From Clostridia bacterium (GTDB lineage: Bacteria > Bacillota > Clostridia > Oscillospirales > SIG627), in assembly GCA_017520825.1 (NCBI GenBank), contig JAFXEX010000005.1, positions 1 to 64,000 of the forward strand: DNA of 64,000 nt, given 5' to 3'. The notes beneath the pieces were generated by a model, which did no database searches, was not told where the DNA came from, and worked only from the letters and a program-made list of their open reading frames with translations. A program made the translations under genes and the position numbers. How positions within the stretch are numbered: position 1 is the stretch's first letter; each line of letters starts with the position of its first letter. Of the stretch, positions 1 through 9,663 are shown one piece after another.

Positions 1-2
1 AG

Positions 3-26
3 AAAACAGTTCTGTGAACTGTTTTT
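3..26 (+). terminator. Rho-independent terminator of an upstream gene
   Basis: A perfect 10-bp stem (3-12 with 16-25) with a TGT loop ends in a short T run. It reads as the terminator of a plus-strand gene lying left of the window. Confidence 0.7.
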
Positions 27-41
27 AGGTGGATGGTGTGA

Positions 42-77
42 GGGCTTTAGCCCGAGCAAGCAGTACGCAAAGCGTAC
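42..77. repeat. pair of small REP-like palindromes
   Basis: Two perfect short palindromes sit close together: gggct-tt-agccc at 42-53 and gtacgc-aaa-gcgtac at 63-77. They directly precede the tRNA-like 3' fragment. Their compactness suggests a REP or small mobile-repeat origin; no second copy was seen in this window. Confidence 0.4.
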
Positions 78-101
78 GGTCGAATCCCGCCCTTTCCGCC
101 A
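78..101 (+). pseudogene. tRNA-Ser-like 3' end fragment with CCA
   Basis: The segment has a T-loop-like TCGAATC, the 3' half of a T stem, an acceptor strand CCTTTCC, discriminator G and encoded CCA, as in many bacterial tRNA-Ser genes. No matching 5' acceptor strand (GGAAAGG) occurs upstream, and the 5' side of the T stem is replaced by the palindrome at 63-77. It is therefore a remnant, not a working tRNA. Such 3' fragments are typical of the far end of elements that integrate into tRNA genes, but no element is visible here. Confidence 0.5.
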
Positions 102-109
102 AAACAAAG

Positions 110-135
110 ACAGTACCCAACAGGGTGCTGTTTTT
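110..135 (+). terminator. Rho-independent terminator after the tRNA-like fragment
   Basis: A 9-bp stem with one G-T wobble (110-118 with 123-131) and AACA loop is followed by T runs. Its position just after the CCA end is like the tRNA-Leu terminator at 23114, so it probably belonged to the original tRNA transcript. Confidence 0.7.
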
Positions 136-236
136 GTTTTTTGTATGCTATTATAATACGAGAGCAGTGCTTTTGTGCAAAAGAAACAAAGTTTTTTAAA
201 AGTGGTATTTTACACCTTATACATCGCACAAAAGGA

Positions 237-265
237 TTGACTTTTTTACAAAATAATAGTATAAT
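237..265 (+). promoter_or_regulatory. promoter of the S-layer glycosidase-like gene
   Basis: TTGACT (237-242), 17-bp spacer, TATAAT (260-265), about 50 bases upstream of the start at 318. Confidence 0.75.
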
Positions 266-317
266 GTTTTAGAATTGTATTCATTTATTCACAAAGTTCA
301 TTTAATTGGAGGAAATT

Positions 318-3300
318 ATGCAGAAAATGAAGTTTAAGCTTGTTGTTGCTGTTATGCTTACTGCGTTGTTCGTTGCACTTTTTGCTATTAGTGTATCAGC
401 AGAAGTTGTAGTTAACAACGGAGTCGTAACAGGGCTCAACCCCAATGAAAATTACCAATACGCACAGGTAACCATTGTGGATTACACTACCCCCTCTTAC
501 ACCAGCGTTGCGTCCGGTGCTACAAAAATCGAGGGCTTAACAGCAGGTATTTGGTATATACTGAACACGTCCACCAGTGAGCGCACTGCTGTCTGGATTC
601 CAGGCGAAGCTAAGGACAGAAACGACATTGGTACCATGATTGTGGATGGTGACGGATACCCTGTTGTCAAGTCTCACAGAGACTTAACGGGCGCTTGGTC
701 GTCAGGTGAATGGACCGGTCACGGTTCCGCATATTCCAACAAAGGAAATAACTCTGCGTACTACTTAACCGGAAGAGGTGAAGAAGACGTTGGTTTGCCA
801 AGTCTCAACAGTTATATCGACGGAGATTTGACAAGAAACGACATTGTCAAATTGATGGAAGCTTCTTTCTTCAAATATGCGTATACTTCTGAAGAAATTA
901 TCCCCGTCGAAGAGCTTTACACCATTTCCTTTGCAACAGGCGTAAGACAAGGTTCTCTCACATATTCTTACGTTGACTCTGCTCCCGACAAGGTTTTGAA
1001 GACTAAATTCATCCTCTACACTATGGACAAAAGTGGTAAGGTTACACCTCACGAAGCCCTTGTGCCTACTGTGTACGGAAAGAGATACGTTCATGCTATC
1101 TCAATAGAAGAGAATTTCCCAAAGGCTGACGGATGGGTAGTCGGTATTGAGGTTCACCCTTACGGAGAAGTGCCGGTAACAGGTATCAGTTTTGATAAAG
1201 TACCAAACTCTGCCGGTAATTACGTCAATACCATCTTTTCGGTGGAATACATCCCCACTGGATATAACACTGCTACAAAAAGAGGTAATATCCGTATTCC
1301 CGCACAGTACAACGGTGCCAACACGTCTTACATAGAGGGATACGGCAACGGAATTTTCAATCCCAATGGTAACATTACAAAAGCTGAAACAGCAACCCTG
1401 CTGGCAAGGCTTATGAACCCAGGCGAGGAAATTCCTTCCATTTATACAAGTAAGTTTGCTGACTGTACTGTAAACGATTGGTTTTATAATGCCATTTCCT
1501 ACGTTGAAACCCTTTCAGGCTTCGACCATATAAAAGGCGCAAGGTTGAATCCTAACAAGGCGATCACAAGAGGAGAATTTGCACAAATTGTGTTTGCACT
1601 TTCAAACGCTATTATCGTAGAAGAATCAAGCTTCAAGGACGTTGACAGTGACAACGAGTATTTCGAAGCAATTTGCTCCCTTGCAGATATTGGAGTTATC
1701 AACGGATACGCTGACGGCACATTCAGACCCGATGCAACTATCACGAGAGCAGAGGCTGTAACGGTGCTTAACCGTATCATCAATCTCGTGGCAGACGAAA
1801 ACACAGTCGTTAAGAGCAGTGTAAAGAACACCTTCAGTGACGTTGACGGTCACTGGGCTGAGTATCAGATTCTTATGGCTGCAAACGACAACGTTAAGAG
1901 CAAGCATCATCTTGAAGCAAGCGCCGCCGAGCTTTTTGACAACGGAACTACAATAGAATTTGAAACAGCCCACGTTAAGATAGCCGTTAACAAAAAAGGC
2001 GGTAAGGTTGCAAGTGTTATAAACAAGTATGACGAAACAGATATTTCGGCGTCTACCACAACACCTTGGTTTGCATATATTACAGCTAACTCCGGTGCAA
2101 ATTTCTACCCCTCTATCTTGGAAATCGAAGACAACAGACTTGCTATCACCTTCTCAAACAAATCAAAAGCATATTTCATCATTGACGTACAAAACGACTA
2201 TTTCACATTGGAGCTTGACTCTGCTCTTCCCTTGACAGCTAAGAGTATTACCTTTGGTAACCTCAGTGTAAATACAGAATTCTCATCTGACCCCGATTCA
2301 TACAGACTCTCGGCCGTTTCTATGAACGCTAATACGGATATGGTTAACCGACCCGGTGGATCAGCGTTGAAAACCACCGGCTATGCAATGAGAAAATTCA
2401 ATCCTATGGGTGCAAAGCTCGGTATAACCTTCTCCAGATACGGTGGAGAAACAGGTGACGACCACAGAATTTTCCTTAAAAAGATTACGGACGCAATAGA
2501 CCCAACTGTGGGTACGAGAAGCTTCCACGGTGGAGCTTATTCATACGACAACGCTGACGTTTACTACGATTACATAATTTCAAGCACTTTGCCGGCAATA
2601 ACCAGTGCAGACGACCCCTCTCTTAACGTTGACCTTAACAACTATATGGAAATGTTAAGTAAACATGGCATTGACCAAATATATGCACACACAAGCTCAA
2701 GTGGAACCTTCGTTCAGGGCGATTTTAACTTTATAAGCGCGCGTACCACAGCAGAAAAGAATGCAGGTGTATTCGGTACGGCAGAAATGTTCAAGGAACG
2801 AATTTCAGACGTTGCCAATTCATACGGCATACAAATGGGTCTTCACACCTATTCATCTCTTGTAGACGTTAAGGCTACAACAATTCTTGCAGATCCCAAG
2901 TGGCAGAAGCAGATAGCATATCGCGAAAGTGAAAATCTTACTCTGTCACAGAGCATTGATGCAAGCGCTACAGAATTTATAATAAAGGACGATGAAGACG
3001 CGTCGTCTATAAAGCTTACCGGTACAAATGCCGATGGCACGCCTTCTGCCTCTGCACTTCCTTACAGAGGACCTGACACGAGTTATTTCCTTATTGATGA
3101 AGAAATAGTTCTCGTTAAGCAGGTAGCCAAAACAGGACTTTATGAAATCACAAGAGGTCAGTGTGGTACAGAAGCCGTTGCTCACGATGCAGGGGCTGAA
3201 ATCAGACACCTTTTAGGTCACTATTCAAAGTTCCAGCCTATTCCCGGCTCCGACCTTTTCTATCACGTTGCAGATCTTATTGCAGAAGCATATAACGAGG

Positions 3301-4916
3301 GTGGCTTTGATATAGTTTATCTTGATGCTTTTGAATCCTTTGCAAGAGAGCCCTTCTGTTCAAGTGACGAGCGTTGGTATTACTATTCAAGCTTCGTACA
3401 GAGAATTGTGTCCGGATGTGATACATCTCCCCTTATGGCAGGCTCGTCATTCGAAGCAAACTTCTGGAATGCACGTTCAAGAGCAGGTGCCATCGACCAT
3501 GGAAGACGAGGACACAAGGAATTTAACTATTATCATATGATAAGCAATCTTAAATTCCACGACAACTATCTTTCCACAACACTCGGTTGGTTCCATTTTG
3601 CACCCGACTTTGACGTTGAGCACAAGAACGCACAGAACAAAACCATGTTTACAGATGATTTGGACCTTATGGGTACAATGGGTATAGCCTTTGACATGGG
3701 CATTACTGCAAACGGATTCACCTATGCAAATTATACAAATCAGTCCCATTTGTCCAACAATACTATGTATCATAGCTTATATTCAAGACTTCGTAAGGCT
3801 GGCTACTTCTCCGATACCGTCAAGAAAACTCTTCAGGATGGCATCCTCAACGGCAAGGAATATAAAATAGAATATAAGGAAAGCGACAAAACCTGGGCGT
3901 TCAGAGAAATGACGTACGCTATGCATACCGTCTTTGACCTTGCAGACACAGCCTACGCAACAGGCAAGGGAAATAATCCTTACTCAGCTCAGGTGCCTTA
4001 CATCAGAATAGAGCAAAGGTATTCGACTCTCGGAAACGAGGCTGATGCCGTTCCCGTTCTTGCCTTTGACGAAAATACTGATATCAACACACTTGCAGGC
4101 AAGCATGAGTTCAGTGCTATAGACCTTTCAAAGCATAAGGCGTTTAAGGTTAAGGTAAAGGGTAACTCAAACCCTGACGACGGTATACTGCTTATGTTTG
4201 GTACTAATGCAGCCGTTAAATCGTATATTTACTTCTTCCTTCCTACAAATCACGAGGGATGGAGAGAATTCATACTCATCGATGCAGACCAGGGCGAGTA
4301 TGAGGGATATGAATTTGAAGGCGATTCAATCACTTCTGACGACGGCGCCGTATTCCGTGCTAACTTCCCATTCGCATATACCAACAGCATAACAATGGCT
4401 CTTTGTGGTGATTGCGAGGGAGTTATGATTGACGACATTACAGCATATCCTATGGTGGATACTCCAGTAAGTCAAATTAAGCTTACTGTTAACGGTTCGA
4501 CGGTTACCTTCGATACCCGTTGGGATGAATCGAAATGGTCTATAATAGGAATACACGACTACAAATATATGGGAAGTGGAGATTATATCGAGTATATTCC
4601 TTCTCTTGGTAAGGCATATCTTCATTACTATAAGGACACTTACAGTGGTAGCACCTGGAAGAGCTCTACTGCTCACGTAAGAGAAATATCAGTCAGTGGT
4701 ACTGTTCCTACAGTACCTGCAGGCGATTTCACCTACACCTACAGCGCCACTGCAACAGACGGCACAACTGCTCCTCTCAGAGCAAAGGTTGTTGTCGGAC
4801 TTCAAAGTGACGATCTCATTGAAAATGAGGCAGGTTGGGTTACTCCAACGGTAGAAGCTCCCGATGGACTTACTCTCCAGGAGCTTCAGCACATTACTTT
4901 AACCATTAATGAATAA
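318..4916 (+). CDS. secreted S-layer-anchored protein with glycosidase-like barrel
   Basis: A 1532-residue exported protein. The ATG at 318 is chosen because GGAGG lies 5 bases upstream; the frame also opens at a TTG at 306 that overlaps this site. Residues 1-28 form a signal peptide ending near VSA-E. Three S-layer-homology repeats lie around 325-525 (e.g. GYGNGIFNPNGNITKAE, GYADGTFRPDATITRAE), followed by a beta-rich region and a probable TIM-barrel from about 775 to 1155. The barrel has YLDAFE (D1003, E1006), placed like acidic catalytic residues of GH101/129-like alpha-glycosidases. A small module (about 870-965, ending ITRGQCGTEAVAHDAGAE) interrupts the barrel. The C-terminus looks like carbohydrate-binding beta-sandwiches. 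Substrate and catalytic activity are inferred, not recognised. Confidence 0.75.
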   Translation: MQKMKFKLVVAVMLTALFVALFAISVSAEVVVNNGVVTGLNPNENYQYAQVTIVDYTTPSYTSVASGATKIEGLTAGIWYILNTSTSERTAVWIPGEAKDRNDIGTMIVDGDGYPVVKSHRDLTGAWSSGEWTGHGSAYSNKGNNSAYYLTGRGEEDVGLPSLNSYIDGDLTRNDIVKLMEASFFKYAYTSEEIIPVEELYTISFATGVRQGSLTYSYVDSAPDKVLKTKFILYTMDKSGKVTPHEALVPTVYGKRYVHAISIEENFPKADGWVVGIEVHPYGEVPVTGISFDKVPNSAGNYVNTIFSVEYIPTGYNTATKRGNIRIPAQYNGANTSYIEGYGNGIFNPNGNITKAETATLLARLMNPGEEIPSIYTSKFADCTVNDWFYNAISYVETLSGFDHIKGARLNPNKAITRGEFAQIVFALSNAIIVEESSFKDVDSDNEYFEAICSLADIGVINGYADGTFRPDATITRAEAVTVLNRIINLVADENTVVKSSVKNTFSDVDGHWAEYQILMAANDNVKSKHHLEASAAELFDNGTTIEFETAHVKIAVNKKGGKVASVINKYDETDISASTTTPWFAYITANSGANFYPSILEIEDNRLAITFSNKSKAYFIIDVQNDYFTLELDSALPLTAKSITFGNLSVNTEFSSDPDSYRLSAVSMNANTDMVNRPGGSALKTTGYAMRKFNPMGAKLGITFSRYGGETGDDHRIFLKKITDAIDPTVGTRSFHGGAYSYDNADVYYDYIISSTLPAITSADDPSLNVDLNNYMEMLSKHGIDQIYAHTSSSGTFVQGDFNFISARTTAEKNAGVFGTAEMFKERISDVANSYGIQMGLHTYSSLVDVKATTILADPKWQKQIAYRESENLTLSQSIDASATEFIIKDDEDASSIKLTGTNADGTPSASALPYRGPDTSYFLIDEEIVLVKQVAKTGLYEITRGQCGTEAVAHDAGAEIRHLLGHYSKFQPIPGSDLFYHVADLIAEAYNEGGFDIVYLDAFESFAREPFCSSDERWYYYSSFVQRIVSGCDTSPLMAGSSFEANFWNARSRAGAIDHGRRGHKEFNYYHMISNLKFHDNYLSTTLGWFHFAPDFDVEHKNAQNKTMFTDDLDLMGTMGIAFDMGITANGFTYANYTNQSHLSNNTMYHSLYSRLRKAGYFSDTVKKTLQDGILNGKEYKIEYKESDKTWAFREMTYAMHTVFDLADTAYATGKGNNPYSAQVPYIRIEQRYSTLGNEADAVPVLAFDENTDINTLAGKHEFSAIDLSKHKAFKVKVKGNSNPDDGILLMFGTNAAVKSYIYFFLPTNHEGWREFILIDADQGEYEGYEFEGDSITSDDGAVFRANFPFAYTNSITMALCGDCEGVMIDDITAYPMVDTPVSQIKLTVNGSTVTFDTRWDESKWSIIGIHDYKYMGSGDYIEYIPSLGKAYLHYYKDTYSGSTWKSSTAHVREISVSGTVPTVPAGDFTYTYSATATDGTTAPLRAKVVVGLQSDDLIENEAGWVTPTVEAPDGLTLQELQHITLTINE

Positions 4917-4920
4917 TAAA

Positions 4921-4954
4921 ATATGGCAAGGCTTAATCGCCTTGCCATATTTTT
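4921..4954. terminator. bidirectional terminator between convergent surface genes
   Basis: A perfect 12-bp stem (4921-4932 with 4939-4950) with a 6-base loop has A and T runs on either side, so it serves both the plus gene ending at 4916 and the minus gene ending at 4959. Confidence 0.9.
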
Positions 4955-4958
4955 GTCA

Positions 4959-7886
4959 TCAAAAAGGAATAACGGGAAGCTCTTTATTATCTTCGTGCTG
5001 TTCTTCTGATTCCGTATCATCGTCCACATCGGCTATTGGAAAATCGATTTCCGAAGCCGTTGTATACATATAAGTAAACAAGCGTGAGAAAATAACTGCT
5101 ACCTCTGCTCGTGTTAAATTGTTTGACGGTCTGATTGTATTGTCATCATAGCCCGTTATAATACCACCACTAACCACTTTTTTTACGCCGTCAATAGCCC
5201 AATCGGGTACGTCTGATGCATCGGAAAAGGTCAGGTCGGTTGTATCAATGATATCAGGGAGAATTCTTGACAGTACAAGCATCGCCTCGGTTCTGGTAAT
5301 AGAATCGTTAGGTGCAAAGGTAAGAGTTCCGTCCCCCTCTGCCCTGCCGTTCATTACGTTATTTTCGGACACTGCACCCACGTAGCTCACTGCCCACTCG
5401 GGAATCTCATCGCTGTCGTTGAAGTTCAGTTGTGTATTGGAGTAAGTATATTTCTGATAGGAGCTTACAAGCTTTGCAAACTCGGCACGGGTTATCTGAC
5501 GGTTGGGCGCAAAAACCGTTTTCCCATCCTCAATATAACCACCTATCAATCCCATGTGATAAATTTCCGTTATATAATCCTTCGCCCAACTGCCTTCAAG
5601 GTCATCAAAGACGGGAAGCTCAAAGCCGTAGGTAGCGATAAGGTTATCAATTACGACACTGTTTTCAGAGGAAGAAGCAAAGGGTGATTTCACGTACATC
5701 CTTCCTTCAACTGCCTCCGGAATAACTGCCTCAAGCTCTGTCCAATCGGTTATTTCGGAATAGTCCTTTTTAACCGTATAAGGTATGGCAATTTCTTCTC
5801 CGTCCGAATTGATTATGACAAGACTTGCCTCGGTTGTATATTTACCTTTATGCATAAGGGTAACGGTGTTGGGTCTGAGCGTTACCTCAATAGGCGTATC
5901 GTAGGTCATGCTTCCGTTTTCAAGGAGAGCGCCCGTATTACTTTTATAGCCTGCAACGCTCTCGCTAATCTTCTGTACTTCCTCAACGGTTTCCTCGACC
6001 TCTGGCATAGGCTCCGTGGTCTCATCGGGTTCAATAAGAGTGCTTTCTTCAAGCACATCGGCTTCGGTTGGCTCATCAATTTCTTCTGCTACATCAACGT
6101 CATCGGTGGCTTCTACCGACAGGTCGTCAGGCTCAAAGTCGTCAAGAACAACGTCGGGCATACCTGCATATATATCAACGGCGCCAACTATATCTCCGTA
6201 TGAGGCCATAAGGGTTGTGGAAGAAAAAAGCTTATCCGTAACTACGGTAAGTGTACCGTCCTCGTAGAGACGGGCAACGTCATTTTCGGCAAGTACTCCT
6301 TCGGCAAGGGCTTCAGCGTTATTTTCTGAAAAGCTCCATGAGAATGATTTAAGAGAATTGGTAACGTCAAAGCCGTTATACTGTGCATTAACTTCAATCT
6401 TGGTGCTTTCTCCCAAATCAAGCACCTGCTTTTCGGCTTTGGGTAAAAGTAAATCGAGCTTATCGGGAACGTAAAAGGTTTTTGTATCAGAAAGAACTCT
6501 TCCATCCTCAAGAGTGTAGTTAACGCCAACAACTCTTTCGTTCAACGGGATATTGCTTACGTAGAGCTTTCCGTCTGTGAACTCTACGCCGTCGGTGATG
6601 GCAAACAATTCCTCGTTGAAGGTAATAAGCTCTTCAACGGGAGTCATAGAGGAATCGAAAAAGGCTTCTTCAATTTCAATCAAGGCTTCGGGAAGTGCAA
6701 AGTAGAAATTAGGGAACAATATTACGCTTGTAGCTTTTCCGTCAGTTTCGGCAGTATTAACAAACAAAATTGCATTGGAAATCCCTCTTGGGTAGCCGTC
6801 GGTAGGATAATTTACTAACTGCATTTCATTTTCGCCAAGATGCTTGACACCAACCGTTGTAGAGCCACCACCGTCAAGATTCAGCACGGTAACGGCGCCC
6901 ATTGAAATGAGGGTGTTTGCTAACTCCTCAAGAGTCATACCCGAGCTATAGTTTGCTCTTTTTCCGTTTACTGCAAAGAACACGGCGCTTCCGTCCTCAC
7001 GAATGCCTACAGCCGTGCGAGCGTTCCGTACCTTGTCACTGTATTCGTCAACAGTTTCAGGGACAAATTGTGAATCCTTGACGATTATATCCCCACCACC
7101 TATTACGTAGCGAGCAGTGTCCCAGGGAGACGAGCCTGTAACGTCTATTGAAAGAGTATCGCCAATCTGAACGTTTTGAAGCACGTCGTAGGCACTATGA
7201 CCGTTTGGCACAGTAAGAACAAATGAGCCTTCGGGAATAGGAGAATCCATAGTATCAAACGCTACGGCAGTAACGGTACAAGGTGTGACAGTGTTTACGT
7301 AAAGGCTGTCACTTTCAGGGGTAAGAACTATTTCAAGGCTTGGGAAGGTAGATGCCGTAGATTCGTAATACGTAGAATCCATAATATAAAGCGAATATAC
7401 TTGGGGGTATTTATTGTAATAAAAATCGTAGGTGTTTTCCCCGTAGGTTAAAGTTGATTTTATATCGGGAGTGCCTATGTAAAGCGAGCCGTCGTCTAAT
7501 ACTGCCAATGCATTGTTGTTTACAGAGGAGGAAAGAAATCTGCCCTCGCTTACAACACAACCGAGAGATATTCCCGTATAAAAGCTAAAAAAGTCTGCGT
7601 TAATTCCACCAACCACCTTGTCTCCGTAAAGCTCTGATATTTTCAAAAGAGTTTCACGGGACTTTTGGCTCTCTCCCCAGGCAACCACGGGAAAAGCAGA
7701 TTTTCCGGGTATATATTCAAAGGTGTAGGTATGGCTATCCTTGCCGTCGTCAAGAAAGGTGGTGCTTTCAACAAAGGTGAGTCCGTCTACCAACGGCGAG
7801 TCAATAGAAAACGAAAAGCCCGACGCAAGGGCAAAATTGGGCAATAATAATAAAAAAGCAAGAGTAAATGCTAAAATTCTTTTCAT
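4959..7886 (-). CDS. secreted phosphodiester glycosidase (NAGPA) domain protein with C-terminal SLH
   Basis: A 975-residue exported protein. The ATG at 7886 has AGGAG upstream and opens a signal peptide ending near LAS. Residues from about 75 to 385 match the NAGPA/phosphodiester-glycosidase fold (GGINADFFSFYTG, RTAVGIREDGSAVFFAVNGK, LNLDGGGSTT). Family members remove GlcNAc-type sugars from phosphodiesters or act on cell-wall glycopolymers. Ig-like beta regions follow, then an acidic, threonine-rich linker at about 570-645, then three SLH repeats at about 760-960 and an acidic tail. SLH repeats bind pyruvylated wall polymers, so the enzyme should sit on the cell surface. It converges on the other SLH gene and has its own promoter. 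Confidence 0.85.
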   Translation of the reverse strand: MKRILAFTLAFLLLLPNFALASGFSFSIDSPLVDGLTFVESTTFLDDGKDSHTYTFEYIPGKSAFPVVAWGESQKSRETLLKISELYGDKVVGGINADFFSFYTGISLGCVVSEGRFLSSSVNNNALAVLDDGSLYIGTPDIKSTLTYGENTYDFYYNKYPQVYSLYIMDSTYYESTASTFPSLEIVLTPESDSLYVNTVTPCTVTAVAFDTMDSPIPEGSFVLTVPNGHSAYDVLQNVQIGDTLSIDVTGSSPWDTARYVIGGGDIIVKDSQFVPETVDEYSDKVRNARTAVGIREDGSAVFFAVNGKRANYSSGMTLEELANTLISMGAVTVLNLDGGGSTTVGVKHLGENEMQLVNYPTDGYPRGISNAILFVNTAETDGKATSVILFPNFYFALPEALIEIEEAFFDSSMTPVEELITFNEELFAITDGVEFTDGKLYVSNIPLNERVVGVNYTLEDGRVLSDTKTFYVPDKLDLLLPKAEKQVLDLGESTKIEVNAQYNGFDVTNSLKSFSWSFSENNAEALAEGVLAENDVARLYEDGTLTVVTDKLFSSTTLMASYGDIVGAVDIYAGMPDVVLDDFEPDDLSVEATDDVDVAEEIDEPTEADVLEESTLIEPDETTEPMPEVEETVEEVQKISESVAGYKSNTGALLENGSMTYDTPIEVTLRPNTVTLMHKGKYTTEASLVIINSDGEEIAIPYTVKKDYSEITDWTELEAVIPEAVEGRMYVKSPFASSSENSVVIDNLIATYGFELPVFDDLEGSWAKDYITEIYHMGLIGGYIEDGKTVFAPNRQITRAEFAKLVSSYQKYTYSNTQLNFNDSDEIPEWAVSYVGAVSENNVMNGRAEGDGTLTFAPNDSITRTEAMLVLSRILPDIIDTTDLTFSDASDVPDWAIDGVKKVVSGGIITGYDDNTIRPSNNLTRAEVAVIFSRLFTYMYTTASEIDFPIADVDDDTESEEQHEDNKELPVIPF

Positions 7887-7921
7887 TGTTTTCTCCTTCT
7901 GAGAGTATAGGGTGTACATCT

Positions 7922-7950
7922 ATTTTACAAGAAAAGCTGAATGCAGTCAA
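7922..7950 (-). promoter_or_regulatory. promoter of the NAGPA-SLH gene
   Basis: On the minus strand TTGACT (7950-7945), 17-bp spacer, TAAAAT (7927-7922), about 35 bases before the start codon. Confidence 0.7.
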
Positions 7951-8004
7951 TAGAGAAACGCTCTGCATAAAAAAATTAACAAAATGAACACTGAATATCT
8001 ATTT

Positions 8005-8048
8005 ATTAAAAACGGCACCGTTACCTTATCAGATAACGATGCCATTTT
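8005..8048 (-). terminator. terminator of trpB
   Basis: A 10-bp stem with one mismatch (8014-8023 with 8034-8043) lies about 40 bases after the trpB stop and is followed on the minus strand by a T run. Confidence 0.75.
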
Positions 8049-8087
8049 AGTAATTGACGCTGTATTGCGAAAAAAGACGATGAAATT

Positions 8088-9308
8088 TTAGCGAATGCCG
8101 AAATTCTCAATTACATAATCCATATCCTTATCACCTCTACCGGAAAGGTTGATAAGAACCGAGCCGTGCTCCATTGTCTTGGCAAGCTTCATTCCGTATG
8201 CAACGGCGTGAGATGATTCTATGGCAGGGATAATACCTTCAAGACGTGAAAGCTTATAGAAGGCGTCTATAGTTTCTTCGTCGTTAATTACGTCGTATTT
8301 TACTCTGCCTATCTCCTGAAGGAATGCGTGCTCGGGACCGGAAGAAGGATAGTCAAGACCACTTGCTACCGAATAAACGGGAGCAGGGTCTCCGTTTTCA
8401 TCCTTGAGCATAATACTGTTGAAGCCGTGCATAATGCCCTCTGTTCCGTACTTAAGACTTGCAGCGTGATCACCAAGCTTCTCTCCTCTGCCCAGAGGCT
8501 CAATGCCGTAGATGTCTACGGGGTCGTTGAGGAAGCCTGCAAAAAGTCCTGCAGCGTTGCTTCCACCACCTACGCAAGCTACGATAGCGTTGGGAAGGTG
8601 TCCCGTCATATCAATAAACTGCTCTCTTGCTTCAATACCTACGATACTCTGGAAATCACGCACCATCATGGGAAAAGGATGAGGACCAAGAACGGAGCCT
8701 ATACAATAGATTGAGTCCTTATACTCCTTGCTGTATGCGTCAAATGCAGCATCAACTGCCTCCTTGAGCGTCTGAAGTCCGTGAGTTACCTCAACCACGT
8801 TTGCGCCGAGTATCTTCATTCTGGCAACGTTGGGAGCTTGCTTCTTTATGTCAACGGAGCCCATATAAATATCACATTCAAGTCCAAAATAAGCTGCTGC
8901 AGTTGCAAGGGCAACTCCGTGCTGTCCTGCACCCGTTTCTGCTATAACCTTCTTTTTGCCCATATACTTTGCAAGAAGAGCTTCACCCATACAGTGATTG
9001 AGCTTATGAGCGCCTGAATGGTTCAAGTCCTCACGCTTTGCATAAAGCTGAACTCTTCCACCAAGTGCGTCGGACAGTCTTTCAAGGTGAGAAATAGGAG
9101 TAGGTCTGCCTTGAAATTCCTTTCTTATTCTGCGAAGCTCGGCGATGAACTTTCTTGACTGACAGATAGAGTAGTATGCCTGAGTTATCTCTGCCATTGC
9201 AGCTTTCAGCTTTTCATCAACGTATACTCCACCGTATTTACCGAAGTATCCGTTTTTATCGGGGTAATTGTTAAAATAAGTATCAAAATCCACGTTATTC
9301 AATATCAT
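8088..9308 (-). CDS. trpB: tryptophan synthase beta subunit
   Basis: A 406-residue PLP enzyme that condenses indole and serine to tryptophan. The PLP lysine is K102 in [16 protein letters not shown] and the catalytic glutamate is E124 in [14 protein letters not shown] binds the cofactor phosphate. Length is normal for TrpB1. The start at 9308 has AAGGAG 8 bases upstream. No trpA or other trp gene is adjacent, so it may salvage indole or pair with a TrpA encoded elsewhere. Expression is evidently controlled by the Trp T-box leader directly upstream. Confidence 0.95.
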   Translation of the reverse strand: MILNNVDFDTYFNNYPDKNGYFGKYGGVYVDEKLKAAMAEITQAYYSICQSRKFIAELRRIRKEFQGRPTPISHLERLSDALGGRVQLYAKREDLNHSGAHKLNHCMGEALLAKYMGKKKVIAETGAGQHGVALATAAAYFGLECDIYMGSVDIKKQAPNVARMKILGANVVEVTHGLQTLKEAVDAAFDAYSKEYKDSIYCIGSVLGPHPFPMMVRDFQSIVGIEAREQFIDMTGHLPNAIVACVGGGSNAAGLFAGFLNDPVDIYGIEPLGRGEKLGDHAASLKYGTEGIMHGFNSIMLKDENGDPAPVYSVASGLDYPSSGPEHAFLQEIGRVKYDVINDEETIDAFYKLSRLEGIIPAIESSHAVAYGMKLAKTMEHGSVLINLSGRGDKDMDYVIENFGIR

Positions 9309-9401
9309 TGCTTTATTCTCCTTATATGTAATAGTAGTTTATTTACGACTGATAAATGACGGTATATGCCATCGTTTTGAAAAAATATACATTTTGCCTC
9401 C

Positions 9402-9663
9402 AAAAGAAAATCCTGTCCCAAAATATGGGACAGGAGAAATCCTGCGATACCACCCAAATTCGCCGAGGTTTCGGCGCACTCTGCGCATACCAACATATGC
9501 CTGTCACTGTAACGGTTGACCTCCGTCTCACCTACTGTTGTTTCGGCTCGCCCTCACAAGTCCATTCAACCACGGTACACTGTCGCAATCACACCACCTG
9601 CGACTCTCTTGAAGCGTTGACCGAAAGCCTACTTACTCTTGCTCATCGGTTTTGGGATAATAT
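9402..9663 (-). promoter_or_regulatory. tryptophan T-box riboswitch leader of trpB
   Basis: On the minus strand the leader carries the T-box core AATTTGGGTGGTATCGCAGG (9460-9441) and a terminator: a 10-bp perfect stem TCCTGTCCCA / TGGGACAGGA ending in a T-rich run (9435-9402). The candidate specifier is TGG at 9564-9562, in GAATGGAC, which is the tryptophan codon. Uncharged tRNA-Trp would stabilise the antiterminator and allow trpB transcription. Confidence 0.92.

Noticed and set aside
47..229. 60-codon minus-strand frame at the left edge
   Set aside because: It reads through the tRNA-like fragment and terminator; it is a chance frame.
306..317. TTG start for the first SLH gene
   Set aside because: It overlaps the GGAGG ribosome site that serves the ATG at 318.
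7984..8091. 35-codon plus-strand frame before trpB terminator
   Set aside because: It runs through the trpB terminator hairpin, has no ribosome site and overlaps the trpB 3' end.
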